Shown piece by piece: positions 10,207 through 21,000 of a DNA stretch of 64,000 nucleotides (position 1 is the stretch's first letter; the number at the start of each line of letters is the position of its first letter). Location: the NCBI GenBank assembly GCA_951640165.1, contig OX621265.1, forward strand, positions 15,947,001 through 16,011,000, in the 5' to 3' direction. Made by a program: the position numbers and the translations under genes. The notes under the pieces were generated by a model that made no database searches, was not told where the DNA came from, and worked only from the letters and a program-made list of their open reading frames with translations. Source of the DNA: Pseudoips prasinana. Lineage: Eukaryota; Arthropoda; Insecta; Lepidoptera; Nolidae.

Positions 10207-10900
10207 GGGTCTGTTTCACAATGTCCAGATAAAGTCCCGAATAAGGTACTCCATAAATAGTACTAACTGGAACGTAAACTATTGGCCAGATCAAGCTTCA
10301 GATACCAAAGTTCACTGATGGATTAGATATCTGACAGATGTCATTCGATGCTTATTTCGGTGGTGTTTATTGTAAGAATAAAATGGTAAAATTTGATACT
10401 ATTAAGACGAAATTGATGAATTATTTGATCGTGGACCGCGCATAAATCCGACACCGCTAAGAAAAACACCACCGAAACACCGCAACAAACATTTGTTGAC
10501 ATTAAGATTTGACGTCTATTTATTTGACTTTCGTACGTTTAATTTCACGCAAAAAATATCAATTTATGTATGTATTTTTATTTGATAAAATAATAGTTAG
10601 AAGATAAATTTGAAAATATTTATGCAAACCTGAATGCTAACCATAAAAAATTAGTAAAAAGATATTTTTAGGTGTGTTTATCATAAGAAATGTATTTATA
10701 GGTTGTCTGTTTCGTAAAACGGAACGACAAAATGCGACTTTGCCAAACCTACCTATTAGTAACTGCCGAATAGCTATCTGGCAAATAAATTTATCGGGAA
10801 GGTGGTGGTAAAACGCAATGTGTTTTATCCAGAACTTATATGTTTATTTATTTGGTAGTTAGCTATCCGACACTTTATCTGGACATTGTGAAACAGACCC
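10207..10900. mobile_element. MITE with TTA duplication, PIF/Harbinger-like
   Basis: It has perfect 29-bp terminal inverted repeats beginning GGGTCTGTTTCACAATG, flanked by TTA on both sides (10204-10206 and 10901-10903). It is 694 bp with no transposase frame. The 3-bp TTA duplication and GGG start fit PIF/Harbinger, but the superfamily is inferred from ends only. Confidence 0.8.
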
Positions 10901-10903
10901 TTA

Positions 10904-11265
10904 GTATTATTATATAATTGTAAATGTTATTGTATCACGCTAATCTCACCCGTACAAGCTACGAAGCATGGATCAAATCAGAATGAACGTCAAACAGAAA
11001 ATTTAAAGTTTACACTAATTAGCTCCAAACACATAAAAAAGTAAAATACAACAAAAACTATAATTACCTACTTGAAAAATATAATCTTTATAACACAAAA
11101 AATATTCACTAACCATAAAATAATTTATACATAATTTATAATAACAATTTAAATTCGAGTCGTAATTTTTCGAGATTATCTTATTCCATGAAAGTAATGG
11201 ACACGTGCAAGGATCTAGTCAAATGGAATTACGTGAAACAGGAAACAGGCTTTAGTCTACGTATG
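10904..11265. other. AT-rich, no gene seen
   Basis: No coding frame, tRNA or recognisable repeat was found in this stretch. Confidence 0.4.
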
Positions 11266-11267
11266 TA

Positions 11268-11402
11268 CAGACGCCAGCACATCGAGCTACCCCAATCTGT
11301 CAAATTTCCCAAATTGAAAGTGAACCTTATGCTTATGTGATAAAGTTGAAAATCGATAAAAGAAATTTAACAGATTGGGGTAGCTGGATGTGCTGGCGTC
11401 TG
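11268..11402. mobile_element. 135-bp TA-site MITE, copy 1
   Basis: The inverted ends CAGACGCCAGCACATC extend through GCTACCCCAATCTGT, flanked by TA (11266-11267 and 11403-11404). An identically sized copy is at 40724-40858. It is non-coding. Confidence 0.88.
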
Positions 11403-11477
11403 TACATATTTTTTAAGCATTTTTAGAGCTGATTTAGTTATTGTCCCATCGAGTGAAAGTAGTTGAAACGTATTTTA

Positions 11478-11732
11478 CGGACAGGTTAGCGTGGTTGGTA
11501 AATGCTTGCCTTTCACGCCGCAGGTCGTGGGTTCGATTCCCACCCATGAAAGATATTTGTGTGCATGAACACGTCTGTTTGTCCTGAGTCTGGGTGAAAT
11601 CTGTAAAAGTATGAATTTACAAAAGAAAAGTAGTGTATGGAATATATTAGTTCTCTGGTTTCCATAGTACATGCCCTGTTTAGTTTGGGATCAGATGGCC
11701 GTATTTGAATAATGCCCCAGTTTTTTCATTTG
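11478..11732 (+). mobile_element. SINE3 tRNA-derived element
   Basis: The head GCGTGGTTGGTAAATGCTTG (A-box region) and GTGGGTTCGATTCCCACCC (B box) resembles a tRNA. The body has GTGTGCATGAACACGTCTG and TTTACAAAAGAAAAG. The 3' part is CCATAGTACATGCCCTG and TTAGTTTGGGATCAGATGG. It is not a functional tRNA because the 3' side of the acceptor stem is replaced by SINE body. Confidence 0.8.
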
Positions 11733-11749
11733 GAAGCCAGTCTTTTCAT

Positions 11750-11850
11750 TATAGCCTATGTGTTATTCGGATATGTATGCTATAGATATTACTACAAAGT
11801 TTCATCAACATCCGTCCGGTAGAGCTTGTGAGACGTTTAAAGAGAACAAA
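11750..11850 (-). repeat. Helitron body fragment
   Basis: GTGTTATTCGGATATGTATG and ATCCGTCCGGTAG match the interior of the Helitron-like family (compare 43640-43760). The ends are missing. Confidence 0.45.
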
Positions 11851-12082
11851 ACCCTATGAACTAATGTCGTGATTAGTGATTAGTGTATTTGGTGATAAGT
11901 GATAGCAATAATGTAATTATAAAGAACACATGAACAAAGGGTCTTCCTCTTAACAAATATGACAAAGGAAAGTCAGTGGACTGATTCTTAGAATTAATTA
12001 TGTTTATGTAGAAGTTTAGGTTACTATAAAATTACTTATTAGTCTCTAGACTAGATTGTAATACATATAAAGTACTATTCTT

Positions 12083-12343
12083 GGTAATAATAATAATAAT
12101 ATCTAGGGACAATGTCACACAGATCATCCTAGCCCCAAACTAAGCAAAGCTTGTACTATGGGTACCAGGCGACGATATACATACTTATTTAGATAGATAA
12201 ATACTTAAATACATAGAAAACATCCATGACTCAGAAACAAATATTCGTGCTCATCACACAAATATTTGCACTTAGCGGGATTCGAACCCAGGACCACCAG
12301 CTTCGTAGGCAGGAGCACTGCCAACTAGGCTACGGTGATCGTC
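12083..12343 (-). mobile_element. SINE2 tRNA-derived element
   Basis: Minus-strand head GTAGCCTAGTTGGCAGTGC and GGTCCTGGGTTCGAATCCC, then body AAATATTTGTGTGATGAGC, 3' part GGTACCCATAGTACAAGC, and an ATT-type tail at 12083-12100. Same layout as 32651-32905. Confidence 0.85.
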
Positions 12344-12364
12344 CAATCGTAATTTATTAAATAA

Positions 12365-12784
12365 CTAGCTGTGCCCCGCGGTTTTACCCGCGTTAAACTC
12401 TATAAATTATCACAGCTCCTCCCCCGTAGGTGATAGCGTGATAATATGTAGCTTATATGTTGACCCGTCCTCCTAGTAATATTCATGCAAAATTTCAAGT
12501 AAATCCATGAAGTACTTTTTGAGTTTAGCCCGGACATACATACAGACAAACAGACAAACTGACAAAAATTCTAAACTATATTTTTGGCGTCGATATCAAT
12601 TGTACATCACGCCCCAAGTATCCTTTTTAATAAATATTTAATGTACAGTTTTGACTTTCGTTCGATTTTATTATATGTATAAAAAATAATAAAAAACATC
12701 CGTCCGGTAGTTTTTGCGTAAAAGAGTAACAAACAAACACACTCTCACACTCACAAACTTTCACCTTTGTAATATTAGTGTGAT
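12365..12784 (-). mobile_element. Helitron-like element, composite
   Basis: The left edge CTAGCTGTGCCCCGCGG is the reverse of the Helitron 3' hairpin-CTAG end. The body includes TTTTTGAGTTTAGCCCGGAC and TTTTGACTTTCG. A second Helitron tail (CACTCACAAACTTTC) extends it to 12784, suggesting one copy next to or inside another. Confidence 0.6.
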
Positions 12785-12925
12785 AGTGTCGGGAGATTTT
12801 TGACGGATATTTAAGAACTACTCTGATGTCTCATCATTGATGCACGGTAAACTCTAATGAGTTTATGTTTGCATCACTCTTTCAATGTATATAGTGCATA
12901 TTTTTACATAAACAAACAAAACTTG

Positions 12926-13005
12926 ATATTAAGAAATAACTTCGTTCGGTGTCCCTTGACACCTGTCAAGGGACACCCGGATGGAACGAAGTTATTTCTT
13001 AATAT
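12926..13005. repeat. 80-bp imperfect fold-back
   Basis: Left ATATTAAGAAATAACTTCG pairs with right CGAAGTTATTTCTTAATAT, and inner GTGTCCCTTGACA pairs with TGTCAAGGGACAC across a short spacer. It may be a tiny MITE or a hairpin formed by local copying. Confidence 0.7.
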
Positions 13006-13254
13006 TTATTACTAGCTGGTGTGTAATGAAACTACTTACTTCTAGCTTAATCTAAAAAATATAATTTTTGAAACAAATAAGCATTATAAATTGAATAAAA
13101 CCTAACCTAAAATAACCTTACTAAGAAATAAATGAAAGACTACTTTGCTACTGTCATTTACAAAAAGGACCCGATATCATCAAGTAAAAATCAAAGAATA
13201 CATATCAATTGTCCTGAAGTATATTCAGTAAGTCAAATAAAGTAAAATAATAAT

Positions 13255-13610
13255 CAACGATGCATTAATCACAAATGTAACTCCCATTAGATTAGGTTGC
13301 GACATTTTGTCAACGAAACCATAGCGCGATCTAAAACGATGATTACGCCATCTACTAACAAAAATATAAACTTTTAAAGCGGTAAAATTAAGATGTGTGC
13401 ATATATTTTGGGTGAGATTTAGGCGATCATCTATTGATTCATTTTTGGACGACCTATTTAAAGCATTTATTCATTTTAACCGATATGCCAATTAAGTTCC
13501 GCGATCTGAAACGATATTAACGCCATCTAGTTACAAAATTGTGAACTTGTAGATCAATAAAATTAAGATGATGTTTTTTGGGTGCGATCATCTCGACACC
13601 AACAATTTAT
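13255..13610. repeat. Two diverged ~180-bp repeats
   Basis: GCGATCTAAAACGATGATTA (about 13325) and GCGATCTGAAACGATATTAA (about 13500) each lead into CGCCATCTA and AAAATTAAGATG. This is a degenerate tandem pair. No coding is seen. Confidence 0.5.
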
Positions 13611-13769
13611 ACTACGATAACTCGAATTTTAGATAAATTCGTTTTTTATCCGAATTTGATTAAAATGTCGTTTTTTTATTTGTTATAAAAATTACCAAAA
13701 AAAAGAAGTTACAAATCTTATAAAACGCTTTACTTAGACGACCTTTTTTAACAACAAATTATTCCCTGG

Positions 13770-14570
13770 ATTGCTTTATTTTTAACTGAAAGACCAAATA
13801 CCAATTTACATGCGTTTAACTCAAAAAATCTACAGACTTTCATACAAACTTACTTCGCCTATTCTAGTCGTCCTTAGGGGTGGAATTTCCAAAAATCCTG
13901 AAATATATATTTATAATTTTTAGATGAAAGGCCATATACCAATTTTCATGCGTTTACATCAAAAATGTCACATTTTTATACAATCTTACATCCCCTATTT
14001 GTCACCCTTAGGGGTGGATTTTTTTTTTAATTTTTAACTTGCATCCCCTATTGTATGCCCTTCGGATGGAATTTAAAAAATCCTGAAATATATATTTTTA
14101 TTTTTAACTGAAAGGCCAAATACCAATTTTCATGGGTTTAACTTCAACAATTGCGCTTTTTTCATACAAACTTACACCCCCTATTTTACGCTCTTGGGGC
14201 TGGAATTTCCAAAAATGCTGAAATACATATTATTATTTTTAACTAAAAGGCCAAATACAAATTTTCATGCGTTTAACTTAAAAATTGTCACATTTTCCAT
14301 ACAAACTTACATCCCCTATTTTACGCCCTTGGGGGTGGAATTTCCAAAAACCCTGAAATACGTGATTTTTTATTTATAACTGGAAGGCCAAATACCAATT
14401 TTGATGCCTTAAACTTAAAAAACGGCAAAGTTTCATACTAACTTAGCGCCCCTGTTTTACCCCCTTAGGGGTTGAATTTCGAAAAATCCTTCCTTATTCC
14501 TTGTTTACATTATAAAACAAACATTTCTGCAAAATTTCAGCTTTCTAGGTCCAAGGGTTTGGGCTGGGCG
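13770..14570. repeat. Degenerate ~135-bp tandem array
   Basis: Five or six units share AAAGGCCAAATACCAATTTT, CATGCGTTTAACT, ATACAAACTTACATCCCC and GGGGTGGAATTTCCAAAAA. Spacing varies around 125-140 bp. Short frames across it are by-products. An expanded non-coding repeat is the simplest reading. Confidence 0.8.
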
Positions 14571-14589
14571 TTGATGAGTCAGTCAGGAC

Positions 14590-14708
14590 TTGTCTTTTTA
14601 TTTATATAGATGTACAAAAAACCTGTATACACTCAACAAAAATAATCGTCGCGACACCACACTGTTCAATGCGAAATAGAAATTAAAATATCTGGCTTGC
14701 TTTCTATA

Positions 14709-14741
<33 letters not shown>

Positions 14742-14955
14742 GAAACATGCGCACGCCGCACAGCTGCAAAAACTTTTGTGCTGTCGTGACAACTTTTCGT
14801 AAGAATTTTTTCCGTCTAGCCCCCTTTCACAACGCGCGATAAGGAACTTCGTTCCAAAAACAAACATTTGTTTTGTGCGAGGATCGAACTCGTGACCTTT
14901 GAATCGGAAGGCAACTTCACTACTAAGTCACCGCGTACGTCACGGTATTATTCCA
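14590..14955 (-). mobile_element. tRNA-headed SINE-like element with GA tract
   Basis: On the minus strand GGTGACTTAGTAGTGAAG, then CACGAGTTCGATCCTCGC (B box), then ACAAATGTTTG look like a SINE head and body start. A GA microsatellite lies at 14709-14735. The right edge at about 14950 is approximate. Confidence 0.45.
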
Positions 14956-14987
14956 CGCAGTAACAGTCTCCAAGGCTATTAAACAGA

Positions 14988-15548
14988 AAAAAAACCGGCC
15001 AAGTACATGTCGGACTCGCCCATGAAGGGTTCCGTAGCAGCAAGTATTTCAGTTGATTAACTGAAAGGTAAATTGCGGTTTATGATTTAAGACGTATTAA
15101 AAAAAAACTATATGATGTACATTACTATGCAAACTAACAACGAAAATTGGTTTGAACGAGATCTAGCAAGATCTCGTTCAAACCAATTTTCGTTGTTAGT
15201 TTGCATAGTAATGTACATCATATATTTCTTTTAGTTTTATCATTCTCTTATTTTAGAAGTTAAGGGGGGGGGGGGCACCCTTTTTACCACTTTGGAAGTG
15301 TCTCTCGCGCAAACTATTCAGTTTAGAAAAAAATGATATTAGAAACCTCAATATTATTTTTGAAGACTGATACCCTACATGTATGGGTACAATGAAAAAA
15401 ATTATTGTTCTTTTTCAGTTTCAACAGTACAGCTCTTATAGTTTCAGAAAAAAGTGGCTGTGACACACGGACAGACGGAAAGCCAGAGAGACAGACATGA
15501 CGAATCTATAAGGGTTCCGTTTTTTGCCATTTGGCTACGGAACCCTAA
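14988..15548 (+). repeat. GGTTCCGTA-type repeat, long form
   Basis: It starts AAAACCGGCCAAGTAC and GAAGGGTTCCGTAGC and ends TTTGGCTACGGAACCCTAAA. It matches the reversed copy at 59205-59528 over most of its length (TGAAAGNNAATTGCGGTTTATGA; TTATTTTAGAAGTTA), but carries an extra palindrome at 15109-15224. A G12 run sits at 15264-15275. Confidence 0.75.
15109..15224. repeat. Perfect palindrome, 56-bp arms, 4-nt loop
   Basis: Arms 15109-15164 and 15169-15224 are exact reverse complements around the loop AGCA. The reversed sister repeat at 59340-59415 has only one arm there, so the second arm arose inside this copy. Confidence 0.92.
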
Positions 15549-15829
15549 AAACAAAAGAATATAATCTTTTACGCACGTAAGGACGTATAATCCAAGATTA
15601 TACCTATAAGTTGCTACGTATTACTTAATAGCATACCATTTTAAGCAACAAAGGTTACCATATTAGGAACAGGCGTATTGAACAATGGAAATGGATTGAT
15701 GTATTATATTATAATGATGAGAGCAGTAACGATCAGTCAAGCCGTGCCATCTTGGCGCAGTCGTAAAGTGGATTGTTTTTTTTTTCTAACCTACTTATAG
15801 CGTGTAGGCCAAGAAACCTCCCTGGGACT

Positions 15830-16130
15830 GTTAACACTAGTTTAGGAAACTCCACTCGTCTTGTATAAGCGGTCCCGGGAAGAGGTAACCTGCTGTAGCT
15901 CAGGTTGCCTAAACGCGCTTGTGCGTACTGGGGGGGGGGGGGGGGCATTCAGGCCCCTCCCCTCGCCGGGTGAGAGTCTCGCGGACGCTCAGTGTACAGC
16001 GGGGGTACTGGCGAGATCGTTCACGAGTACCCAGAGCCCCCGCTACAGGCACTGTGAGGCTGGCTACCGTGGTGGTTTTAGTGGGTCGAGCCACAATGTG
16101 CGACTTGAGCATTTCCAACTCGTAAAAAAT
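15830..16130. other. GC-rich patch with G16 run
   Basis: This is a locally GC-rich, repeat-like sequence containing a run of 16 G at 15930-15945. Several short overlapping frames on both strands show no family motif. It resembles degraded retroelement sequence, but no match was found inside the window. Confidence 0.35.
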
Positions 16131-16439
16131 TAAACCTTTATAGTTTAATTATGTACAAATATCTTGTTTCTCCCCGAAGTGATTGTAAATCTTTGAGAAA
16201 TAAAGAAAAATTCCAACAGTTTAAAAAAAGGGCCATGTAACCTATATATATGTTTTTTTTTATGTCTTAACTGCTTTTCGTAACCTCTTTTTCCAAAACT
16301 CCTCAATTGAATAGATGTATAATATTTTGTATGTATAGTATATTATTATAGTATAGTATTATTAGTATTTAAAATATAAGTATGTTTATGTAAATTGTAT
16401 ATAAGTAAATAATATTGAATATTTGACTGTAAACTTACA

Positions 16440-16606
16440 GCTACTGCCTTTTCTAACTTACTCTTTTCCTTGTCCACCCAACGGTTGTCTGGTAGAGATT
16501 GCTACAAAGCAATAAGACCGCCGATTGTACCTGTATTTGCTTATTTGTAAGACATGTATTGTTTCTTTTGGTGCAATAAAATGTACTCTATCTATCTATC
16601 TAACCT
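16440..16606 (+). mobile_element. LINE 3' end with CTAT tail
   Basis: GGTTGTCTGGTAGAGATTGC, CAATAAGACCGCC and TTTTGGTGCAATAAAATG, with a polyadenylation-like AATAAA, end in a short CTAT run. A degraded relative is at 59880-59990 (GGTTGTCTG, GGTGTGCGATAAAGAG). Confidence 0.5.
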
Positions 16607-16659
16607 ACCGGGACAGCATTTATATAGACGAGCTGTTTCCTGCGTACGAGGCGCTCATA

Positions 16660-16897
16660 GACAGATGCTCTCAACGGTCCGTAAGTTATTGGTGAGGTTA
16701 AGCAGCTAGGCTCGCGGTCAGTCTATAGATGGGTGACTGCCAAAGTGGTTTAATTTCTGAGCGTCTCCATGCTTCGGCGGGTACGTTAAGCTGTCGGATC
16801 CCGGTCGGAGCAATTAGGCAACAGTCGTTAAGCCATGCCTATGGTCTACTGGGCGGACTGAACAACTGTGCCATGATGATGATTATGATGATGATGA
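16660..16897 (+). mobile_element. 5S rRNA-like SINE
   Basis: GGTCCGTAAGTTATTGG, then GGTTAAGCAGC (16696) and GATGGGTGACTGCC (16728-16741), follow the order and spacing of the 5S rRNA internal promoter (box A GTTAAGCAAC, box C GATGGGTGACCGCC). The body AAAGTGGTTTAATTTCTGAG, CACGTTAAGCTGTCG-like and CAACAGTCGTTAAGCCATG is shared with copies at 26205, 56505 and 61893. An ATG-type microsatellite follows. Confidence 0.75.
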
Positions 16898-17270
16898 TGT
16901 CCTCCCGGCTTAATTACGACCATGGCGGCCACTCTCAACAGAGATTAGCCATCTGCGCGGACATATTATAGTGCACAAGTTTGTGCGCAAACAGAGGACC
17001 ACTTTCTATCCCATCACTCTCATGACCCGATGGGACGACTAGCGACACGACCAGTAAGAGGTCAGGTACAGGACCGTCGGCTTTACGTGTCTTCCTAGGC
17101 ACGGGGGTATAATACCGCCAGCTCCCAGAATTCGGGCTGATGCTCAGAATTTCTTTATTTCTTTTCTTTTTACAGAAAAGTTCCAAAATCACTTTTAGCT
17201 CGACCCGGGATTTGAACCCCGGACCTCGTTATCTGCGAGTGAACACGCTACCGCTAAACCAACGACGTAG
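16898..17270 (-). mobile_element. SINE1 element
   Basis: Minus-strand SINE1: the body is GCCATGGTCGTAATT-like through CCGGGAGGACATC with a CAT tail abutting the neighbouring 5S-like SINE. The head end has GGTTTAGCGGTAGCGTG and GGGGTTCAAATCCCGGGTCG. Confidence 0.8.
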
Positions 17271-17331
17271 TCATGTATAATAGGGTGACAAACAAGCAAG
17301 CTGATGGCAAACAATCACCGCCGCTCATGTA

Positions 17332-17451
17332 CATACGGCTACACATCAATCTATACATTTCCAGTATAAGCTGATCTCGTGTTGTATAGATTTCCATTCA
17401 ATGACAGGTCAGCTTAAATTGGAAATGTATAGCTTGATATGTAGCCGTGTG
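17332..17451. mobile_element. 120-bp TA-site MITE (family 2)
   Basis: The inverted ends CACACGGCTACATATC and CTATACATTTCCA (left copy slightly diverged) are flanked by TA (17330-17331 and 17452-17453). Half copies occur at 21296-21322, and a split copy at 45386-45731. Confidence 0.75.
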
Positions 17452-17452
17452 T

Positions 17453-17640
17453 ACTATGGGTTCCAGATAACTGATATACTACTTTTCTTTTGTAAATACA
17501 TATTTACAAAAGAAAAATTGAATAATTTGAGTATAAATGTATGTATGTAGGTATGCAAGTTTGTTACTCTTTCACGCGAAAACCACGGAACGGTTTTTGA
17601 TGCAACTTTGTATAATACAACTTATATGTATATCCAAATA
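17453..17640. repeat. SINE3 fragment and Helitron fragment
   Basis: GGTTCCAGATAACTGATAT with TTTTCTTTTGTAAATACAT is SINE3 on the minus strand. It is followed by a Helitron-family piece (GTTTGTTACTCTTTCACG). No gene. Confidence 0.5.
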
Positions 17641-17719
17641 TAAATAATAAATAAATAATTTATTGGACGCAGATAAAACAAAAATACATTCACAGGTGTT
17701 TACAGATTTTATTTATGAA

Positions 17720-18037
17720 TAGCTGCGCCCTGCGGTTTTACCCGCGTTAAATTTTATAAATTATCACGGCTCCTCCCCCGTAGGTGATAGCGTGATAATA
17801 TGTAACCTATATGTTGCCCGACCTCTTAGTAATATTCATGCAAAATTTGATGTAAATCCATGCAGCACTTTTGAGTTTAGCCCGGACATACATACAGACA
17901 AACAGACACACAGACAAAAATTCTAAATACTATTTTTTTGGCTTCGATATTGATTGTAGATTACGCCTGAAGTATCATTTAAAAAAAATATTCAATGTAC
18001 AGTTTTGACGTTCCTATGATTTTATTATATGTATAGA
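17720..18037 (-). mobile_element. Helitron-like element
   Basis: The left side has GCGCCCTGCGGTTTTACCC, the reversed 3' hairpin. The interior has GGTGATAGCGTGATAATATG and TTTGAGTTTAGCCCGGAC. The right end GTATAGA is the reversed TCTATAC 5' start. The LINE at 18038 begins immediately after it. Confidence 0.75.
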
Positions 18038-21000
18038 TGCATGCAAAAGTTTATTTCATGACAATGTTTTCAATTTTAAGGTATTAACCCTAAACATTAG
18101 AAGCCTTCAGAAAAATCTAGATTCTTTTATTGTTTCACTGAATCGGCTAGACTCAGGGATTGACGTAATAGTTCTCACGGAGTGCTGGTTATCTGAAAAT
18201 TCTATTCTAGGTATGATCTCAGGTTACAACGTATTTCGATCCAATACTCCCAAAAACAAGTGTGGTGGAGTTGTTATTTACGTTAAATCATGTCATATGG
18301 CAACAGTAGCAGATACCGTAATTAAGGATGCTGATAACTTGTCTCTCATTATCAATGATAAAATCTCCATAACGGGTATTTACCGTTCCCCTTCCACCAC
18401 AATTACTGACCCTTTTATAACTTCTCTGGATCACTCATTAAAAGATTTAACTATTCACCCCTTTGTCATAATTACCGGTGATATCAACATTGATATCTGC
18501 TCAGATAGTAATCAAGCTGCGGAGTATCTATGTTTGATGGCATCGCATGGTTTATTACCCGCAATAACAAAGCCCACTAGAGCTACTGCCTGTCTAGATC
18601 ATATGTTTATAAAGTCATCAAACTCAGTTATCGGTACTGTCTGCAAGTCGTCCATCACGGATCACGATATTATTATCGGAGGCCTTTCAATACCTACACG
18701 TATTTCTAGCGAAAATGTTACTCGCTGGAAGGAAAAGATAAATTTAGACGCCGTTGTAGCTGAAATTAACTCTGTCGACTGGACACCAGTAGTTAGTAAC
18801 CACTGTTTGGACTCGGCTATAGAAAACTTTAACACCATTCTAAAAAATACTTTTAAAAAACACACACGCACAGTAAAGCTGTCTCGCAAGAAGGCCCACA
18901 TACAGCCCTGGATGACTTCTGGCCTTTTAAGATGCACACGTCACCGCGACAGATTACATCTTGCATGCAGAGCTCATCCCAACGACACCACTAAACAAAC
19001 TATATATATCCGGTACCGTAATTATTGCAACAAGCTCCTTCGCAAAATCAAAATAGACTATCACACAAAGTTAATATCTGAAAATTCGACAGATCCGAAA
19101 GAACTATGGAAAACCATAAAAAACATAACAGGAACATCCAAGTTAAAGGCTCATCCGTCTGAATTAATTACTAAACCATACGCAACGAGTTCTATATTAA
19201 ATTACTGCAATCATCATTTCACTACTGTTGGCGAAAAATTAGCTAGTACGATTCTCACTAACACTGATAACACTCTTGACTCACTCGTTAGGAAATACAC
19301 ACCAACGTTCACCAATAACCACTCTTTCTTCCTAGAACCAACAGATCCATCAGAAATAAAATCTATTATCCTTCAACTTAAAAATGACAGTGCCCCTGGG
19401 CCCGATTCTATTAATGCTCTTTTTCTTAAGAAAACACTCAGCTCCATACTTACCCCACTAACACACATTTTTAATCTCAGTTTCAAAACCGGTGTATTCC
19501 CTGAAGTCTGGAAGGTTGCCGCCGTATCCCCCATCCATAAAGCAGGCCCTAAATGCGACCCAGAAAATTACCGCCCTATTGCTTTGCTTAGTGTAATTTC
19601 TAAAATATTAGAAAAAATTGTCAACCACCGTTTTGTAAAGTTCATGGAAAAACATCTGCTTATATCCGATAACCAGTTTGGATTCCGGAGGGGTAAATCT
19701 ACTGAAAATGCTGCAACAACACTACTTAATAAAATAGCCACTTACATAGAAAACAAAGAGAATTGTCTTGCAGTGTTTCTTGATCTAGCCAAGGCCTTTG
19801 ACACAGTTTCAATAGATTTACTTTTAAAAAAGCTAGAGGCTTCTGGAATAAGAGGAATTCCTTACAACTGGTTTAAGAGCTACTTAAGCAACCGTAAGCA
19901 ATACATAAAAATAGGTAACCAAACCAGCGACCAGCTAGAAATTGGTTTTGGTGTCCCACAAGGCAGTATACTAGGGCCCACACTATTTATATTGTATATA
20001 AACGACATTGTACGCTTACACATAAACAACTCAGACATTGTCACATATGCAGATGACACAGTCATATTATTCCATGATAAATCATGGGAACGAGTGTTTC
20101 AGAGCGCTAACGTAGGTATGTCCGAGGTTGTTAACGCTCTCAACGGTAACTTACTAACTCTGAATATCCAAAAAACTAAACTCATAGCTTTTTCTAAATC
20201 ATCGATATCCAACCCGCCCTTAAACCTTACCCTAACCATACACTCCTGTCCTTCTAATTCTCACTTTACTTTACCGGTTTGTTCTTGCAAACCAATTCAG
20301 CGTACCTCCTCCATTAAATATTTAGGAATCATAATAGACTCAACACTCTCTTTTAAATCACACATCTTTACAATCTCGGGCAGGGTTCGTAAACTCATAT
20401 ATATTATGAAAAATCTTCGCGACTGCCTCCCTATTGACTTACTACGCAGAGTATATCTAGTTTTATGCCAACCCATTATTCAATACTGTATATCAGTTTG
20501 GGGAAGCGCTGGGAAAAGCTATTTAGTTCTTCTTGAAAGAGCTCAACGGGCATTACTAAAAGTAACATTAAAAAAACCTTTCCGCTTTCCCACAGACACT
20601 CTATATGAGATTATTGAAGTACTTCGCGTTAGACAACTTTTTATTCTACGAGCGATCACCAGCGCTCATAAAAATCTCCACAATAGGCCTGATTATGACG
20701 AAATTATATCAAAACGGGTTTTCACAATACCACTTCCACCCTTTAACTCCCTCCTCGCCCGACGCTGTCCAGTTTTCTCACATCCTCACTCGTACAACAA
20801 AGTATCCGCTATTCTAAACATCAAAAATCAAACTTATGGTAAACTACATATCACCGTAAAAAAATGGCTTCTCTCGTTAAATTATACCGAAACTGAAAAT
20901 CTTGTCTGAACTCTACAACTACTCTTACGAAGCACGTTCTCACTTCTCTCTGTTTCTCTCTCTATCTCTCTTACTTTCTCTCTTCTTTCTACACTTACAC

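Noticed and set aside
15733..16133. Short frames around the G16 run
   Set aside because: They contain poly-Gly or poly-Pro from the G run and show no conserved domain.
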